Program-made: the position numbers and the translations under genes
The notes under the pieces: model-generated
The model's database searches: none
What the model was told of the DNA's origin: nothing
What the model saw: only the letters and a program-made list of their open reading frames with translations
Assembly: GCA_035626595.1 (NCBI GenBank)
Contig: DASPNJ010000133.1
Span: 61,843-125,842, forward strand
Length of the DNA stretch: 64,000 bases
Source of the DNA: JAQGMV01 sp035626595
Lineage (GTDB): Bacteria; Pseudomonadota; Gammaproteobacteria; Burkholderiales; SG8-41
Direction: 5' to 3'
Shown here: positions 17,589 through 26,510 of the stretch, piece after piece
Layout: every line of letters begins with the position of its first letter
Numbering within the stretch: position 1 is the stretch's first letter

Positions 17589-18068
17589 GTGAAACCGGTC
17601 GGAGTGCTGATCGCGCTGGTCCTGATCGCCGGCGCCGCGCACGCCGCGCAGGCGCGCATCGAATACCCGGAAGGCCACGTTTACGCGGGCGAGGTCAAGG
17701 ATGGGCAGCCCTACGGGATCGGCACGATGGTCTATCCCAATGGCACGATGTACCGCGGCGAGTTCGAGAACGCGTCGCGCGAAGGCCGCGGCATGGCGAT
17801 CTTCTACAACGCGATCCGCTACGAGGGCGAGTGGCGCAACAACATCCCGCATGGCCGCGGCGTCATGGAATGGCCGAACGGCGACCGCTACGAAGGCGAC
17901 CTCGTGGAGAACACGCGCGAAGGCCGCGGCGTCATGACCTTCGCCTCCGGGGCGCGCTACGAAGGTGAATGGCGCGCCGACGAGATGACCGGCCGCGGCG
18001 TGCTCACGCTACCGAACGGTGAACGCCGGGCCGGCCGGTTCGTCAGCGGCGAGTGGCACGGTCCCTAG
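17589..18068 (+). CDS. Secreted MORN-repeat protein
   Basis: A 159-residue protein beginning at GTG 17589, two nt after the Bug stop. Residues 1-20 form a signal peptide ending in AHA-A. The rest is about six MORN repeats of 23 residues (patterns YAGEVKDGQPYGIG, YRGEFENASREGRG, YEGEWRNNIPHGRG, YEGDLVENTREGRG, YEGEWRADEMTGRG). Bacterial MORN proteins are mostly of unknown role and may bind lipid or protein. Its stop shares the palindrome CTAG with the stop of the convergent His-rich gene. Confidence 0.85.
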   Translation: MKPVGVLIALVLIAGAAHAAQARIEYPEGHVYAGEVKDGQPYGIGTMVYPNGTMYRGEFENASREGRGMAIFYNAIRYEGEWRNNIPHGRGVMEWPNGDRYEGDLVENTREGRGVMTFASGARYEGEWRADEMTGRGVLTLPNGERRAGRFVSGEWHGP

Positions 18069-18415
18069 AACGGCACGTAGAGGCTGGGCAGCACGACGTG
18101 GACACCGGGCGCCGGCGCCGCAACAACCGGGACCGGGTAGTGATGCTCGACCACACGGCGGTGCACCACGTGGTGCTCGACGACCGCGGGCGGCGCGTAC
18201 ACCACGTGCCTGTCATGGTGGTGCCGGTGATGCTTCGCCCAGTGCTTGTGCTGCTTCTCCCAGTGCTTGTGCTGCTTCTTCCAGTGCTTCTCGGCGTGCT
18301 TGTTCCAGTGCTTGCCGTGCCTGCCGTGGCCGCTCTCGTCTTTCCACGGATCCGCGAAAGCCGGAGCCGATCCGATCAGCAGCGCCGCGAGTCCCACCGT
18401 CAGTAGCGATTTCAT
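18065..18415 (-). CDS. Secreted His/Lys-rich protein
   Basis: A 116-residue protein with a signal peptide (1-22, ending AFA-D). A strongly charged region (about 25-70) has repeated KxHKHWxK units and a HHRHHHDRH run, followed by a Val/Pro-rich tail with paired His (VEHHVVHRRVVEHH). The composition suggests binding of divalent metals or polyanions in the periplasm, but no family function is known to me. ATG 18415 has GGGAGAA upstream. It is monocistronic and convergent with the MORN gene. Confidence 0.75.
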   Translation of the reverse strand: MKSLLTVGLAALLIGSAPAFADPWKDESGHGRHGKHWNKHAEKHWKKQHKHWEKQHKHWAKHHRHHHDRHVVYAPPAVVEHHVVHRRVVEHHYPVPVVAAPAPGVHVVLPSLYVPF

Positions 18416-18529
18416 TACCGTTCTCCCAGAACAAGATGTCCTTGTCTGATTAGAACGCACCCGCGCGGCCGATATCGTGAGCAATGGCGAGCGTTTGTAA
18501 CAAGATGTTACGAAACCCTGCGTCGGAAA

Positions 18530-18823
18530 CTATTCGAGACCTTCGACGACGCGCAGGTCGCGATCCGCGGCGCCGCCGAGCGCGCGCAGGGCTTCCCCGT
18601 ATTCGGGGCTGTCGTGCGCGGCGAGCGCTTTCTCGAGGCTCGGGAACTCGATCACCACCACGCGCTGCTTGAGCCCGTTCTCCCACGCCTGCACTGCCGG
18701 CCCGCGCACGACGAACCTGCCGCCGTACGCCTGAATGGCGCCGGGGGCGAGCTTCGCGTACGCGGCGAATTTCTCCTGATCGGAAATGGATTTGTAGAAC
18801 GCGATCCAGTAAGCCTTTGCCAT
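18530..18823 (-). CDS. DUF1330 protein
   Basis: A 97-residue dimeric alpha/beta-barrel type protein: AYWIAFYKSISDQEKF at the start, then YGGRFVVRGP and VVIEFPSLEKALAAHDSPEY as in DUF1330. Members often sit in catabolic operons without a proven reaction. ATG 18823 has AGGAG upstream and lies 17 nt after the cupin gene. It is the last gene of the operon SDR, hydrolase, cupin, DUF1330. Confidence 0.88.
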   Translation of the reverse strand: MAKAYWIAFYKSISDQEKFAAYAKLAPGAIQAYGGRFVVRGPAVQAWENGLKQRVVVIEFPSLEKALAAHDSPEYGEALRALGGAADRDLRVVEGLE

Positions 18824-18840
18824 GAGTGCTCCTTCCGGGG

Positions 18841-19302
18841 TTAGTAGTGTGACTTGAAGCTGATGCCGTCGCGCTTCGCGAGATCGGAGAGGTCGATGTA
18901 CGAGCGCTTCGTTTCCTTGTCGACGGTGAATTGAAGTTTCTTGTCGGACTCCGTGGTGCCGCGCACCGCGAGGATCGACAGCCCTTCCTTCACCTCCCAC
19001 TCGTGCGCGCCGGCGATGCCGGGTGGCGCGTAGATCGCGCTCCCGGGGCCGACTTCGTACTCGCTGCCTTCATAGTCGCGTACCGTCGCGTGACCGGACA
19101 GCACGAAATAGAACGCCTCGATCGGATGCCAGTGCAGCGCTTCGATCGCGCCGGGCTTGTAGCTCGCAAGACCGACGCGCAGCCTATCGGTGGGCACCTC
19201 GGGACAACCGATCAGGCGCTGCATGCGCTGCTCCGGAATCACGCCCTCCCGCCCCTCCACGCTCGCCGCGTGGATCACTTTCAACGTGGACTTTATTTCC
19301 AT
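18841..19302 (-). CDS. Cupin-domain protein
   Basis: A 153-residue single-domain cupin. Cupin motif 1 reads ALHWHPIEAFYFVLSG (two His and Glu as likely metal ligands), and motif 2 begins PGSAIYAPPGIAGAHEW. It could be a small dioxygenase, isomerase or a sensor-like cupin. Its place between the alpha/beta hydrolase and DUF1330 genes, with 12- and 17-nt gaps, points to a catabolic role. Substrate unknown. Confidence 0.85.
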   Translation of the reverse strand: MEIKSTLKVIHAASVEGREGVIPEQRMQRLIGCPEVPTDRLRVGLASYKPGAIEALHWHPIEAFYFVLSGHATVRDYEGSEYEVGPGSAIYAPPGIAGAHEWEVKEGLSILAVRGTTESDKKLQFTVDKETKRSYIDLSDLAKRDGISFKSHY

Positions 19303-19314
19303 TCCGTTCCTCCC

Positions 19315-20553
19315 CTAATCGAACCACCGGCGTTTGTACGTCACGCCCCCTGCATTCGGCCCGGCGCCCGAGGCTTCGAGCCACACCGTCTTCCCGGCGT
19401 GCTTCAGCGGCGCGCCGTTGAAGCGATCGCGCAGCCAGTCGCAGACGAACGCGTGTATGTCGGCCTCCCACACCGAGCTGCGGGCCTTCAGCGTCACCGA
19501 GCCGTTGTGATGCTGGTCCGCGAGCAGCCACAGCTCGTACGGCGCTTTCATGCGGTCCACCAGCCGATAGACCTCCTCGAGCGGCGCCCGCGGATCGTAC
19601 TCGCCGGATACGATGAGCGTTGGCGCGGTGATCTTCTCCATGTAGCCGTCCATCGTCATCGCCGCGACGACCTTGTCGAGCTCTTCCTCGGTCGCCGATT
19701 GCGTGAGATACGCGAAAAGCTGCTTGTAGCGCGGCGACTCTTCTGTCATCAGGTAGTACTTGTCGACGAACGACGCCCACGGAGCGGCCACCGCCGCGAG
19801 CCTGCGCTGTTCCTTCGCCGCGATGCGCACACCCCAGAAGGAGCCGAAGCTGAGCGCATAGATGCCGATCTTCGACGCATCGATCTCCGGCCGCTTCACG
19901 AGCGCGTCGATTGCGGCGGAGGCTGCGTCTTCGTAGTTATCGGCGGTCAGCCGAATCCCGCGCAGGTTGCTCTCGCCCTGACCCGGTCCGTCGAACGAGA
20001 ACACGTGCATGCCACGCTGTAGCGCCTGGTTGTAATAAGGATGCGGCCACGCTTCCTTCGTCTGATCGCACCCGGGTACGTAGAAGACGAGCGGCTTGCT
20101 GCCCTCGCCGGGCGCAAGGTGCAGGTTCCCGGAGACCACGGTGCCGTTCCACGGAACGTCGAGATGCTCGATGCGATACGGCGCGTGCTCACGCACTTTG
20201 TCGTAGCAGCGCATGAGCCCGCCGTGGAGGAAACGCTTCTCGTCGCCCGTCTCGAACACGACGTGCTGCGCGTCGGCGTACTGAAGCGCGGCCTGGTAGT
20301 AGAGCTCCATCGCGGTTTCGCGGTGACCGGCTTCGCCTTCGGCCTGCGCGAGCTTTTCCGAGCGCCTCGCCGCCTGCCCCACGTGCTTCGCGATCATGTC
20401 GTGGCTGCGCACCGAACGCGGGAGTCGCCCGCGCCCATCCGACTGGAAGTGAAAGACCTTGCCGGTCTCCTTGACCATCCAGTCGAAAAACCACTGCTGC
20501 TCGTCGCGCTTCAGGTGCGGCCGGCCTTTTCCGGCGCTCTTCGGGCTTGGCAT
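19315..20553 (-). CDS. Alpha/beta hydrolase (FrsA/dihydropseudooxynicotine hydrolase-like)
   Basis: A 412-residue hydrolase with a helical N-terminal cap (about 1-140) and a catalytic domain. The nucleophile is the Ser of IYALSFGSFWG, the acid is probably the Asp of SGEYDPRAP, and the base is a His of ADQHHNG. An oxyanion-type GCDQTKE segment follows VFYVPG. Enzymes of this layout include C-C bond hydrolases and esterases. ATG 20553 has GGAG upstream. The gene follows the SDR by 17 nt. Confidence 0.85.
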   Translation of the reverse strand: MPSPKSAGKGRPHLKRDEQQWFFDWMVKETGKVFHFQSDGRGRLPRSVRSHDMIAKHVGQAARRSEKLAQAEGEAGHRETAMELYYQAALQYADAQHVVFETGDEKRFLHGGLMRCYDKVREHAPYRIEHLDVPWNGTVVSGNLHLAPGEGSKPLVFYVPGCDQTKEAWPHPYYNQALQRGMHVFSFDGPGQGESNLRGIRLTADNYEDAASAAIDALVKRPEIDASKIGIYALSFGSFWGVRIAAKEQRRLAAVAAPWASFVDKYYLMTEESPRYKQLFAYLTQSATEEELDKVVAAMTMDGYMEKITAPTLIVSGEYDPRAPLEEVYRLVDRMKAPYELWLLADQHHNGSVTLKARSSVWEADIHAFVCDWLRDRFNGAPLKHAGKTVWLEASGAGPNAGGVTYKRRWFD

Positions 20554-20570
20554 GATGCTCCTTCGGTGGT

Positions 20571-21338
20571 TTACAAAATCGCCGCGCCCGCGTTCACGTT
20601 GAGATTGACGCCGGTGATGTAGCGCCCCGCCGCGGATGCGAGAAAGACGACGGCCGCGGCCGTGTCCTCCGGCTCGACGACGGTGCGCAGCGGCGTGCTC
20701 GCGACGATCCGCTGCAGTGTCGCCGCGTCGCGGTTTTTTTTCGCGCGCTCCGTCAGCGTCAGCCCCGGCGAGACCGCGTTCACGGTGATGCCGAACGGAC
20801 CGAGCTCCTTCGCCAGGTGCTTCGTGAATCCGATCAGCCCCGCCTTTGCGGCGCCGTAGGGCAGGAACGAATTCGCGTGCGGATTCGGGCCGGACGCCGC
20901 CTGCGAGCCGATGTTGATGATGCGGCCGCTGCGGCGGGCCTTCATGGGTCGCGCGACCGCCTGTGCACAGAGGAACGCGGACTTCATATTGAGCGCCATC
21001 ACCTCGTCCCACTGCGCCTCGGTGATCTCCTCGATCGAAGCCTTGCCGTGGAAGCCGCCGACGCCGTTCACGAGCACGTCGACGTGACCCCATCGCTGGA
21101 GCACACCGGCGACCATCGTGAGCACGTCGTCCGCGCGCGTGACGTCCGCGGCGAATGCGGCCGCGGCGCCGCCCGCTGCTTCGATGTCGCGTGCGATGCG
21201 TTCGGTACGCTCGAGAGAACGGCTGACGAGCGCCACGCGCGCGCCCTCGCGCGCGAGCGCCCTTGCGATTCCGGCGGCGATGCCGCCGCTCGCCCCGGTG
21301 ACGATCGCCACCACGCGCTCGAGCTGTCGTTCCGTCAT
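20571..21338 (-). CDS. Short-chain dehydrogenase/reductase
   Basis: A 255-residue classical SDR with cofactor motif TGASGGIAAG, VNGVGGFHG, the catalytic region NIGSQAASG and YGAAK. It is paralogous to the SDR at 14182 (shared PYGAAKAG and ITGVNLNVNAG). ATG 21338 is preferred to ATG 21359 because AGGAGG precedes it. It is first in a four-gene operon and divergent from a Bug receptor 119 nt away, so receptor and pathway may share control. Confidence 0.92.
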   Translation of the reverse strand: MTERQLERVVAIVTGASGGIAAGIARALAREGARVALVSRSLERTERIARDIEAAGGAAAAFAADVTRADDVLTMVAGVLQRWGHVDVLVNGVGGFHGKASIEEITEAQWDEVMALNMKSAFLCAQAVARPMKARRSGRIINIGSQAASGPNPHANSFLPYGAAKAGLIGFTKHLAKELGPFGITVNAVSPGLTLTERAKKNRDAATLQRIVASTPLRTVVEPEDTAAAVVFLASAAGRYITGVNLNVNAGAAIL

Positions 21339-21457
21339 CCGCGCCTCCTCCCCGCGCATATTGTGCTGTCCTCCGCAGCGCCCGTCATGCGTTGCTTGGG
21401 GTGCCGCCGCGTTTATACTGCGCGGCTCGTTTCGATAATCCCCTCCCAGGAGTAACG

Positions 21458-22441
21458 ATGTTCAGAACCACCCTCACGCTCACGAGCGTGTGCGTCGCAG
21501 CCGCCCTCGCGGCTCCCGTCAACGCGGCGCAGGCCGACCCGGCCGCGAATTACCCCAACAAGCCGATCCGCATGATCGTGCCGTTCGCGCCCGGCGCCGG
21601 CACGGACACCACCGCGCGCACGATCGCGCAGAAGCTCAGCGAAAAATGGGGCCACCAGGTCGTCGTCGACAACCGCACCGGAGCCGGCGGCGCAATCGGC
21701 GTGGACTACACCGCGAAAGCGAACCCGGACGGCTACACGATCTGCCTCATCTCCGCGTCGATCTCGGTGAATTCCGCGACGAATCCGAAGCTCCCGTACG
21801 ATCTCGAGAAGGACCTGCAGGGCATCTCGCAGGCCACCTCGCTCTTCTACGTCCTCTATATCCATCCGGCCGTGCCGGCGAAATCGGTGAAGGAGCTGAT
21901 CGCGCACGCCAAGGCGAACCCCGGCAAGCTCAACTTCGGCACCTCGGGCGCGAACACGCTCCAGCATTTCGCGGGCGAGCTCTTCAACCATCTCGCCGGC
22001 GTCAAGATCGTGCACGTGCCATACAAAGGCACGGCGGCGGTGATCCCGGCGATGCTGTCGGGCGAGGTGCAGGTCGGCTACGGCTCGCTCATCGGCACGC
22101 GTCCGCAGATCCAGGCCAATCGCGTGCGCCCGCTGGCGATCACCGCCAAGAAACGCTCGCCTGCCATAGACCTGCCGACCGTCGCGGAGTCGGGCCTGCC
22201 GAACTACGAGGTGGATCAGTGGTACGGCATCATCGCGGGCGCCAAAGTGCCGAAGCCGATCATCAACAAGCTGCACGGCGGCATCGTCGAAGCGCTGAAG
22301 CAGCCCGACGTCGTGCAGCGGCTCGCCGGCGACGGCTCGACGCCGGTCGGCAGCACCCCCGAGCAGTTCAACGCGCATATCCGTTCGGAGATCGCGAAGT
22401 GGAAGCGGCTCGTGAAGGAAGCGAAGCTCCAGCTCCAGTGA
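21458..22441 (+). CDS. Bug/TctC-family periplasmic substrate-binding protein
   Basis: A 327-residue receptor with CCAGGAG before ATG 21458 and a signal peptide of about 25 residues (ending VNA-A). Family marks: NYPNKPIRMIVPFAPGAGTD, VDNRTGAGG and HVPYKGTA. Its APGAGTDTTAR segment and PYDLEKDLQG match the receptor at 37932 (APGAGTDTTAR, PYDLAADFRP), so these two form one subgroup. It is divergent from the SDR operon and followed by another Bug gene. Confidence 0.92.
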   Translation: MFRTTLTLTSVCVAAALAAPVNAAQADPAANYPNKPIRMIVPFAPGAGTDTTARTIAQKLSEKWGHQVVVDNRTGAGGAIGVDYTAKANPDGYTICLISASISVNSATNPKLPYDLEKDLQGISQATSLFYVLYIHPAVPAKSVKELIAHAKANPGKLNFGTSGANTLQHFAGELFNHLAGVKIVHVPYKGTAAVIPAMLSGEVQVGYGSLIGTRPQIQANRVRPLAITAKKRSPAIDLPTVAESGLPNYEVDQWYGIIAGAKVPKPIINKLHGGIVEALKQPDVVQRLAGDGSTPVGSTPEQFNAHIRSEIAKWKRLVKEAKLQLQ

Positions 22442-22510
22442 CCCCATAAATGGCGAGCCGGGACGAGGTTATCATCCGTCTTCCAGAGGAAGAACTTCCG
22501 GGGAGACGAA

Positions 22511-23476
22511 ATGAAGACGCTCGTCCTGATCGCCGCCGCAGCGCTCGCGATCTTTCCAGCAGCCGGCGCGCACGCACAGAAGTGGCCGGAGAAACCGGTG
22601 CGCATCGTCACGCCGTTCGGCCCGGGCGGCGGCACGGACGTATTCGCGAGACTGCTGGCGCAGCGCCTGACCGAGCAGCACGCGCAGCAGTTCATCGTCG
22701 AGAACCGCCCCGGCGCCGGCTCGACGCTCGGCACCGAGTTCGTCGCGAAGTCCGCGCCCGACGGCTCCACGTTCCTCATGACCTCGGCGTCGTTCTCGTT
22801 CAACCCGGGGCTGTATCCCAAGCTGCGCTTCGACCCCGTGCGCGACTTCATCCCGGTGACGCAGGTCGTGCGCGTGCCGCACGTCGTCGTCGTGCTGCCC
22901 TCCTTCCCGGCCAACAATCTCCAGGAATTCGTGAAGCTCGCGCGCGCGCAGCCGGGTGACGTGCTCTACGCCTCGTCCGGACCCGGGAGCGCGATGCATC
23001 TCGCCGGCGCGCTTTTCGGCATCGTGACCAAGACCAAGCTCACGCACGTGCCGTACAAGAGCGGCGGCGCGACGGTGACGGCGGTGCTGGGCGGTGAAGC
23101 GACGACCGCGTTCAATACGCTGGAGACCGTCATCGCGCAGATCCGCGCAAAGCGCGTGAAGCCGCTCGCGGTCTCGACGCGCGAGCGCGCGCCCGCGATT
23201 CCCGACGTCCCCACTGCCGCGGAAGCCGGGGTGCCAGGCTACGAGGCGATCGGCTGGTTCGGATTGTTCGCGCCGACTGGCACGCCGCCGGCCATCGTGC
23301 AGCAGTTGAGCGCCGACGTCGGCAAGATCATGGCGGTGCCCGCTATGCGCGATCGCGCGCTGCAGGAAGGCGCGACGCCGGTCGGCAGCGTACCGGCGGA
23401 ATTCCAGAAGTTCGTCCACGCCGAGATCGCGAAGTGGACGAAGATCATCAAGGCAGCCGGCATCAAGCTGGATTAG
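22511..23476 (+). CDS. Bug/TctC-family periplasmic substrate-binding protein
   Basis: A 321-residue receptor with GGGGAGA before the ATG, signal peptide 1-22 (ending AHA-Q), then KWPEKPVRIVTPFGPGGGTD, VENRPGAGS and HVPYKSGG. The final KYKS-type change of the usual PYKG (PYKS) is also seen in the receptor at 35884. It is 69 nt downstream of another Bug gene and upstream of a MmgE/PrpD gene, with a repeat pair between. Confidence 0.92.
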   Translation: MKTLVLIAAAALAIFPAAGAHAQKWPEKPVRIVTPFGPGGGTDVFARLLAQRLTEQHAQQFIVENRPGAGSTLGTEFVAKSAPDGSTFLMTSASFSFNPGLYPKLRFDPVRDFIPVTQVVRVPHVVVVLPSFPANNLQEFVKLARAQPGDVLYASSGPGSAMHLAGALFGIVTKTKLTHVPYKSGGATVTAVLGGEATTAFNTLETVIAQIRAKRVKPLAVSTRERAPAIPDVPTAAEAGVPGYEAIGWFGLFAPTGTPPAIVQQLSADVGKIMAVPAMRDRALQEGATPVGSVPAEFQKFVHAEIAKWTKIIKAAGIKLD

Positions 23477-23483
23477 CTCGATA

Positions 23484-23551
23484 CCGTCATCCCGGCGACG
23501 GCCGGGATCCAGAAGGCGCTGATTAGATTCCGGTCTGCGCCGGAATGACGA
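23484..23551. repeat. Inverted pair of GTCATTCCCGC-type repeats
   Basis: A plus copy (GTCATCCCGGCGACGG then CCGGGATCCAG) and a minus copy (ATTCCGGTCTGCG then CCGGAATGACG) fill the gap before the MmgE/PrpD start at 23559. Confidence 0.75.
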
Positions 23552-23558
23552 GGACACG

Positions 23559-24911
23559 ATGGGGCAACAAATCGAACAGCTCGCGCAATTCGTCGCGAAC
23601 ACGCAATGGAAAGACCTTCCCGAGCGGGTGCAGCGGCAGTCGAAGCTCGTGCTCATGGACACGGTCGGCGTGATCCTCGCCGGATCGCTACGGCCGGAGG
23701 TGCAGAAGCTGCGGGAACGCCTGACCGCGGGCGCCGGAACCGGCGCCACGATCTATGCGCGCGGCTGTCCCAGCCACGATGCGCGCACCGCGGCGCTGCT
23801 GAATGGCATCGCCGGCCGCGCGATCGAGCTCTGCGAAGGGTTGAGGCTGGTCTCCGGACAGGCGGGCGTTCAGACGCTCCCCGGCATCCTCGCGACCGCC
23901 GAGACGATCGACTGCAAAGGCAGCGACGTGCTCGCGGCGCTCGCGCTGGGCTACGACGTCGCCGGCCGCCTGGGCCTCGCGTTCACCCCGCGTCCTCTAG
24001 CGCATCAGAACGGCCAGGTGGTGATGCTGGCCGCCGCGGCGGCGGGCGCGCGCGTGCGCGGCATGAACGCCGAGCAGGTGAGTCTCGCGATGCGCGTGGC
24101 GACGACGCTCGTGCTCACGCCGAGCTACTCGAACGCCGTCGCCGGTGCCACCGCGCTCAACGTCGCGGGCGGCATGAGCAGCTACGTCGGCGCGCTCGCG
24201 CCCGAGCTCGTGCTCGCCGGTTTCGACGCGCAGACCGACGCCGTCGAGGAAGCGCTCGGCCAGCTCGTCGGCGGCGGGTTCAAACCGGACAACCTGCTGG
24301 AGGGACTCGGCACCCGCTGGCACATCACCGAGAACTACTTTCGCATGTACGCCTGCTGCAACCCGGTGCATCCGGCGCTCGATGCGATCAAGGCGGTGAC
24401 CGACAAGTTGAAGCCGCGGCCGGACGAGATCGAACGGATCGACGTCGCGACCTATCGCTTCGCCTCGGTGATGAACAACTCCGATCCGCCGAATTTCTTC
24501 GCCTCCAAGTATTCGCTGCCGCACGCGGCGGCCGTGCTGATCGTCAAGGGGAAAGCCGGCCACAATGAGATCGACGACCAGGCGGTGCGGGACCCGGTGA
24601 TCTCCGCGCTGCGCCGGCGCGTTCACATGAAAGAGGACCCGGCGATGACCGCGGTCGCGCCGCGGCTGCGTCCTGCGCGCGTCACGATGACGCTCAAGGA
24701 CGGTCGCACCGCGACGGAGTCGCGCGACAGCCACCGCGGCGACTTCAGCGAGCCGTACGAAGAATCGGAGCTGCGCGGCAAGTTTCGCGAGCTTGCGGGG
24801 CTCGTGCTCACGCAGCGCGGGGTGGCACAAGTGGAAAATGCGCTCGACGCGTTCGAAGGCAACAACGTGCGGCGCTTCATCGAGACGTTACGTAACAGCA
24901 TCGCATCGTAG
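23559..24911 (+). CDS. MmgE/PrpD-family protein (2-methylcitrate dehydratase-like)
   Basis: A 450-residue member of the MmgE/PrpD fold, which includes 2-methylcitrate dehydratase, cis-aconitate decarboxylase and many uncharacterised (de)hydratases of tricarboxylates. Matching segments: LVLMDTVGVILAGS, GCPSHDARTAALLNGIAGRAIEL, ALALGYDVAGRLG and the histidine segment NPVHPALDA. The usual catalytic DD(T/S) area near residue 90 reads ELCEGLRLV here, so the reaction is probably not classic methylcitrate dehydration. The stop TAG is supplied by a palindromic repeat. Bug receptors lie upstream and a hydantoinase downstream. Confidence 0.87.
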   Translation: MGQQIEQLAQFVANTQWKDLPERVQRQSKLVLMDTVGVILAGSLRPEVQKLRERLTAGAGTGATIYARGCPSHDARTAALLNGIAGRAIELCEGLRLVSGQAGVQTLPGILATAETIDCKGSDVLAALALGYDVAGRLGLAFTPRPLAHQNGQVVMLAAAAAGARVRGMNAEQVSLAMRVATTLVLTPSYSNAVAGATALNVAGGMSSYVGALAPELVLAGFDAQTDAVEEALGQLVGGGFKPDNLLEGLGTRWHITENYFRMYACCNPVHPALDAIKAVTDKLKPRPDEIERIDVATYRFASVMNNSDPPNFFASKYSLPHAAAVLIVKGKAGHNEIDDQAVRDPVISALRRRVHMKEDPAMTAVAPRLRPARVTMTLKDGRTATESRDSHRGDFSEPYEESELRGKFRELAGLVLTQRGVAQVENALDAFEGNNVRRFIETLRNSIAS

Positions 24912-24980
24912 GGTGCGCGGATCGCGCACCGGCCGGTGCGTCACCGACGCACTCTGCGGAAAGGCGGTGCGTCGTTGACG
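24908..24980. repeat. GTAGGGTGCGC-type repeat, extended form
   Basis: CGTAGGGTGCGC-GGAT-CGCGCACC is followed by GGCCGGTGCGTCACCGACGC and a third GGTGCGTCGTTGACGC palindrome. The first TAG ends the MmgE/PrpD gene, and the last palindrome ends 10 nt before the GGGAGG ribosome site of the hydantoinase. Confidence 0.8.
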
Positions 24981-24999
24981 CATGAATAGGGAGGCACGA

Positions 25000-26424
25000 A
25001 TGTTCGACCTCATCATCCGCGGCGACCGCGTCGTCACGCCGGCCGGCGTGAGCGCCTGCGACGTCGCCATTCGCGGCGAGAAGATCGCCGCCGTAGCCGC
25101 TGCCGGCGCGCTCGACGACAAGAGCGCGAAGCGCGTGATCGACATGACCGGCAAGATCGTCATGCCCGGCGGCATCGATCCGCACGTCCACTGCAAGTGG
25201 TACACGCCGCACCCGGACGGCACGGTCACGTACACGGACCCCGCGTCGGTCGTGAGCCGCGCAGCGCTCTACGGCGGCACGACGACGTTGATCGACTTCG
25301 CGCGCTGGACCCACGGCAAGACGGTGCAGCAGGCGATCGCCGAGCGTCACACCGACTGGAAAGGCGACTGCTACTGCGACTACAGCTTCCACGTGATGGT
25401 CGAGGGCTCGCTGCCGCCGGAGATCTTCGACCAGCTCGGCGAAGCGCTGCGCTCCGGCTATCCCACCGTCAAGATCTTCACCACCGACATCACCCCGAGC
25501 CGCCGCGGCCGCATGGTCGATTTCGGCGACATCTGGGAAGTGTTCAAGGTCGTCGCGAAAGAGCGCGGCATGTGCGTCATGCACGGTGAAGACAACGACA
25601 TCGTGATGCACATGTACGAGAAGCTCTTCCGCGAAGGACGCACCGGTTTCGAGCACATGGCGGAAGTGCACAACGCCATGAGCGAGGATCTGTCGTTCAG
25701 GCGCGTGATCGCGCTCGCGCAGAACGTCCCCGGGATCACGCTGTACTTCATGCACATCAGCGCGGCATCCGGCGTGAACGCCGTGCGCGAAGCCCGCGCG
25801 CGCGGGCTCCCGATCTACGGCGAGACGCTGCACCAGTACCTCATGTACACGTCCGAGGACTACAAGCGCCCCAATGGCCAGATGTACCACACCTATCCGT
25901 CGCTCAAGTCACAAGCCGATCAGAACGAGCTCTGGGCCGGCACCGTGGACGGCACGATCCACACGGTCGCGACGGACGAGGTGTGCTGCTCGCTCAACGT
26001 GAAGACGATGGGCAAACGCATCGACGACACCACCGGCGGCAACGTCGGCGTCGAGCCGCGCGTCGCGGTCATGTACACCGAAATGGTGGGCCGCCGCGGC
26101 TACACGCTGGAGAAGTTCGTCGATCTCGTCTCGACCCACGCCGCGAAGATCATGGGACTGTACCCGCGCAAGGGCGCGATCGCCGCCGGGTCGGACGCCG
26201 ACATCGCGGTGCTCGATCCGTCGAAGCGGTTGCGCATCAGCAAAGAAATGCTCCACGAGCAGGACTACTCGCCGTGGGAAGGCCATGAGGTCCATGCGTG
26301 GCCCTGCCTCACGCTGCTGCGCGGCAAGGTGGTGGTCGAGAACGGGCAATTCGCAGGCGACGTGAACGACGGGCAGTATCTCCTCCGCAAGATCTCGGAA
26401 GAGATCCGCAGCGGCGCGCTTTGA
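25000..26424 (+). CDS. Dihydropyrimidinase/hydantoinase-like amidohydrolase
   Basis: A 474-residue cyclic-amide hydrolase. The binuclear metal site is complete: HVHCKW (two His), the lysine for carboxylation in TVKIFTT, MHGED, YFMHISA and ATDEVCC (Asp). The usual GTDHCPF reads ATDEVCC, so substrate scope may differ from true dihydropyrimidinases. ATG 25000 has GGGAGG 5 nt upstream and is preferred to ATG 24982. The stop overlaps a TTG (TTGA) in frame with the COG0523 GTPase downstream, suggesting coupled expression with a metal chaperone. Confidence 0.9.
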   Translation: MFDLIIRGDRVVTPAGVSACDVAIRGEKIAAVAAAGALDDKSAKRVIDMTGKIVMPGGIDPHVHCKWYTPHPDGTVTYTDPASVVSRAALYGGTTTLIDFARWTHGKTVQQAIAERHTDWKGDCYCDYSFHVMVEGSLPPEIFDQLGEALRSGYPTVKIFTTDITPSRRGRMVDFGDIWEVFKVVAKERGMCVMHGEDNDIVMHMYEKLFREGRTGFEHMAEVHNAMSEDLSFRRVIALAQNVPGITLYFMHISAASGVNAVREARARGLPIYGETLHQYLMYTSEDYKRPNGQMYHTYPSLKSQADQNELWAGTVDGTIHTVATDEVCCSLNVKTMGKRIDDTTGGNVGVEPRVAVMYTEMVGRRGYTLEKFVDLVSTHAAKIMGLYPRKGAIAAGSDADIAVLDPSKRLRISKEMLHEQDYSPWEGHEVHAWPCLTLLRGKVVVENGQFAGDVNDGQYLLRKISEEIRSGAL

Positions 26425-26433
26425 CGCAAAAGT

Positions 26434-26508
26434 CGTCGTCCCGGCGCAGGCCGGGAACCAGCACCCGAAACGTTGGCCTGGATTCCCGCCTTCGCCGGGA
26501 TGACGACT
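26434..26508. repeat. Inverted pair of GTCATTCCCGC-type repeats in frame with a CDS
   Basis: A plus copy (GTCGTCCCGGCGCAGG then CCGGGAACCAG) and a minus copy (CTGGATTCCCGCC then CCGGGATGACG). The frame of the COG0523 gene stays open through both, back to TTG 26421, so they could be translated as an N-terminal extension. Confidence 0.75.
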
Positions 26509-26510
26509 TC

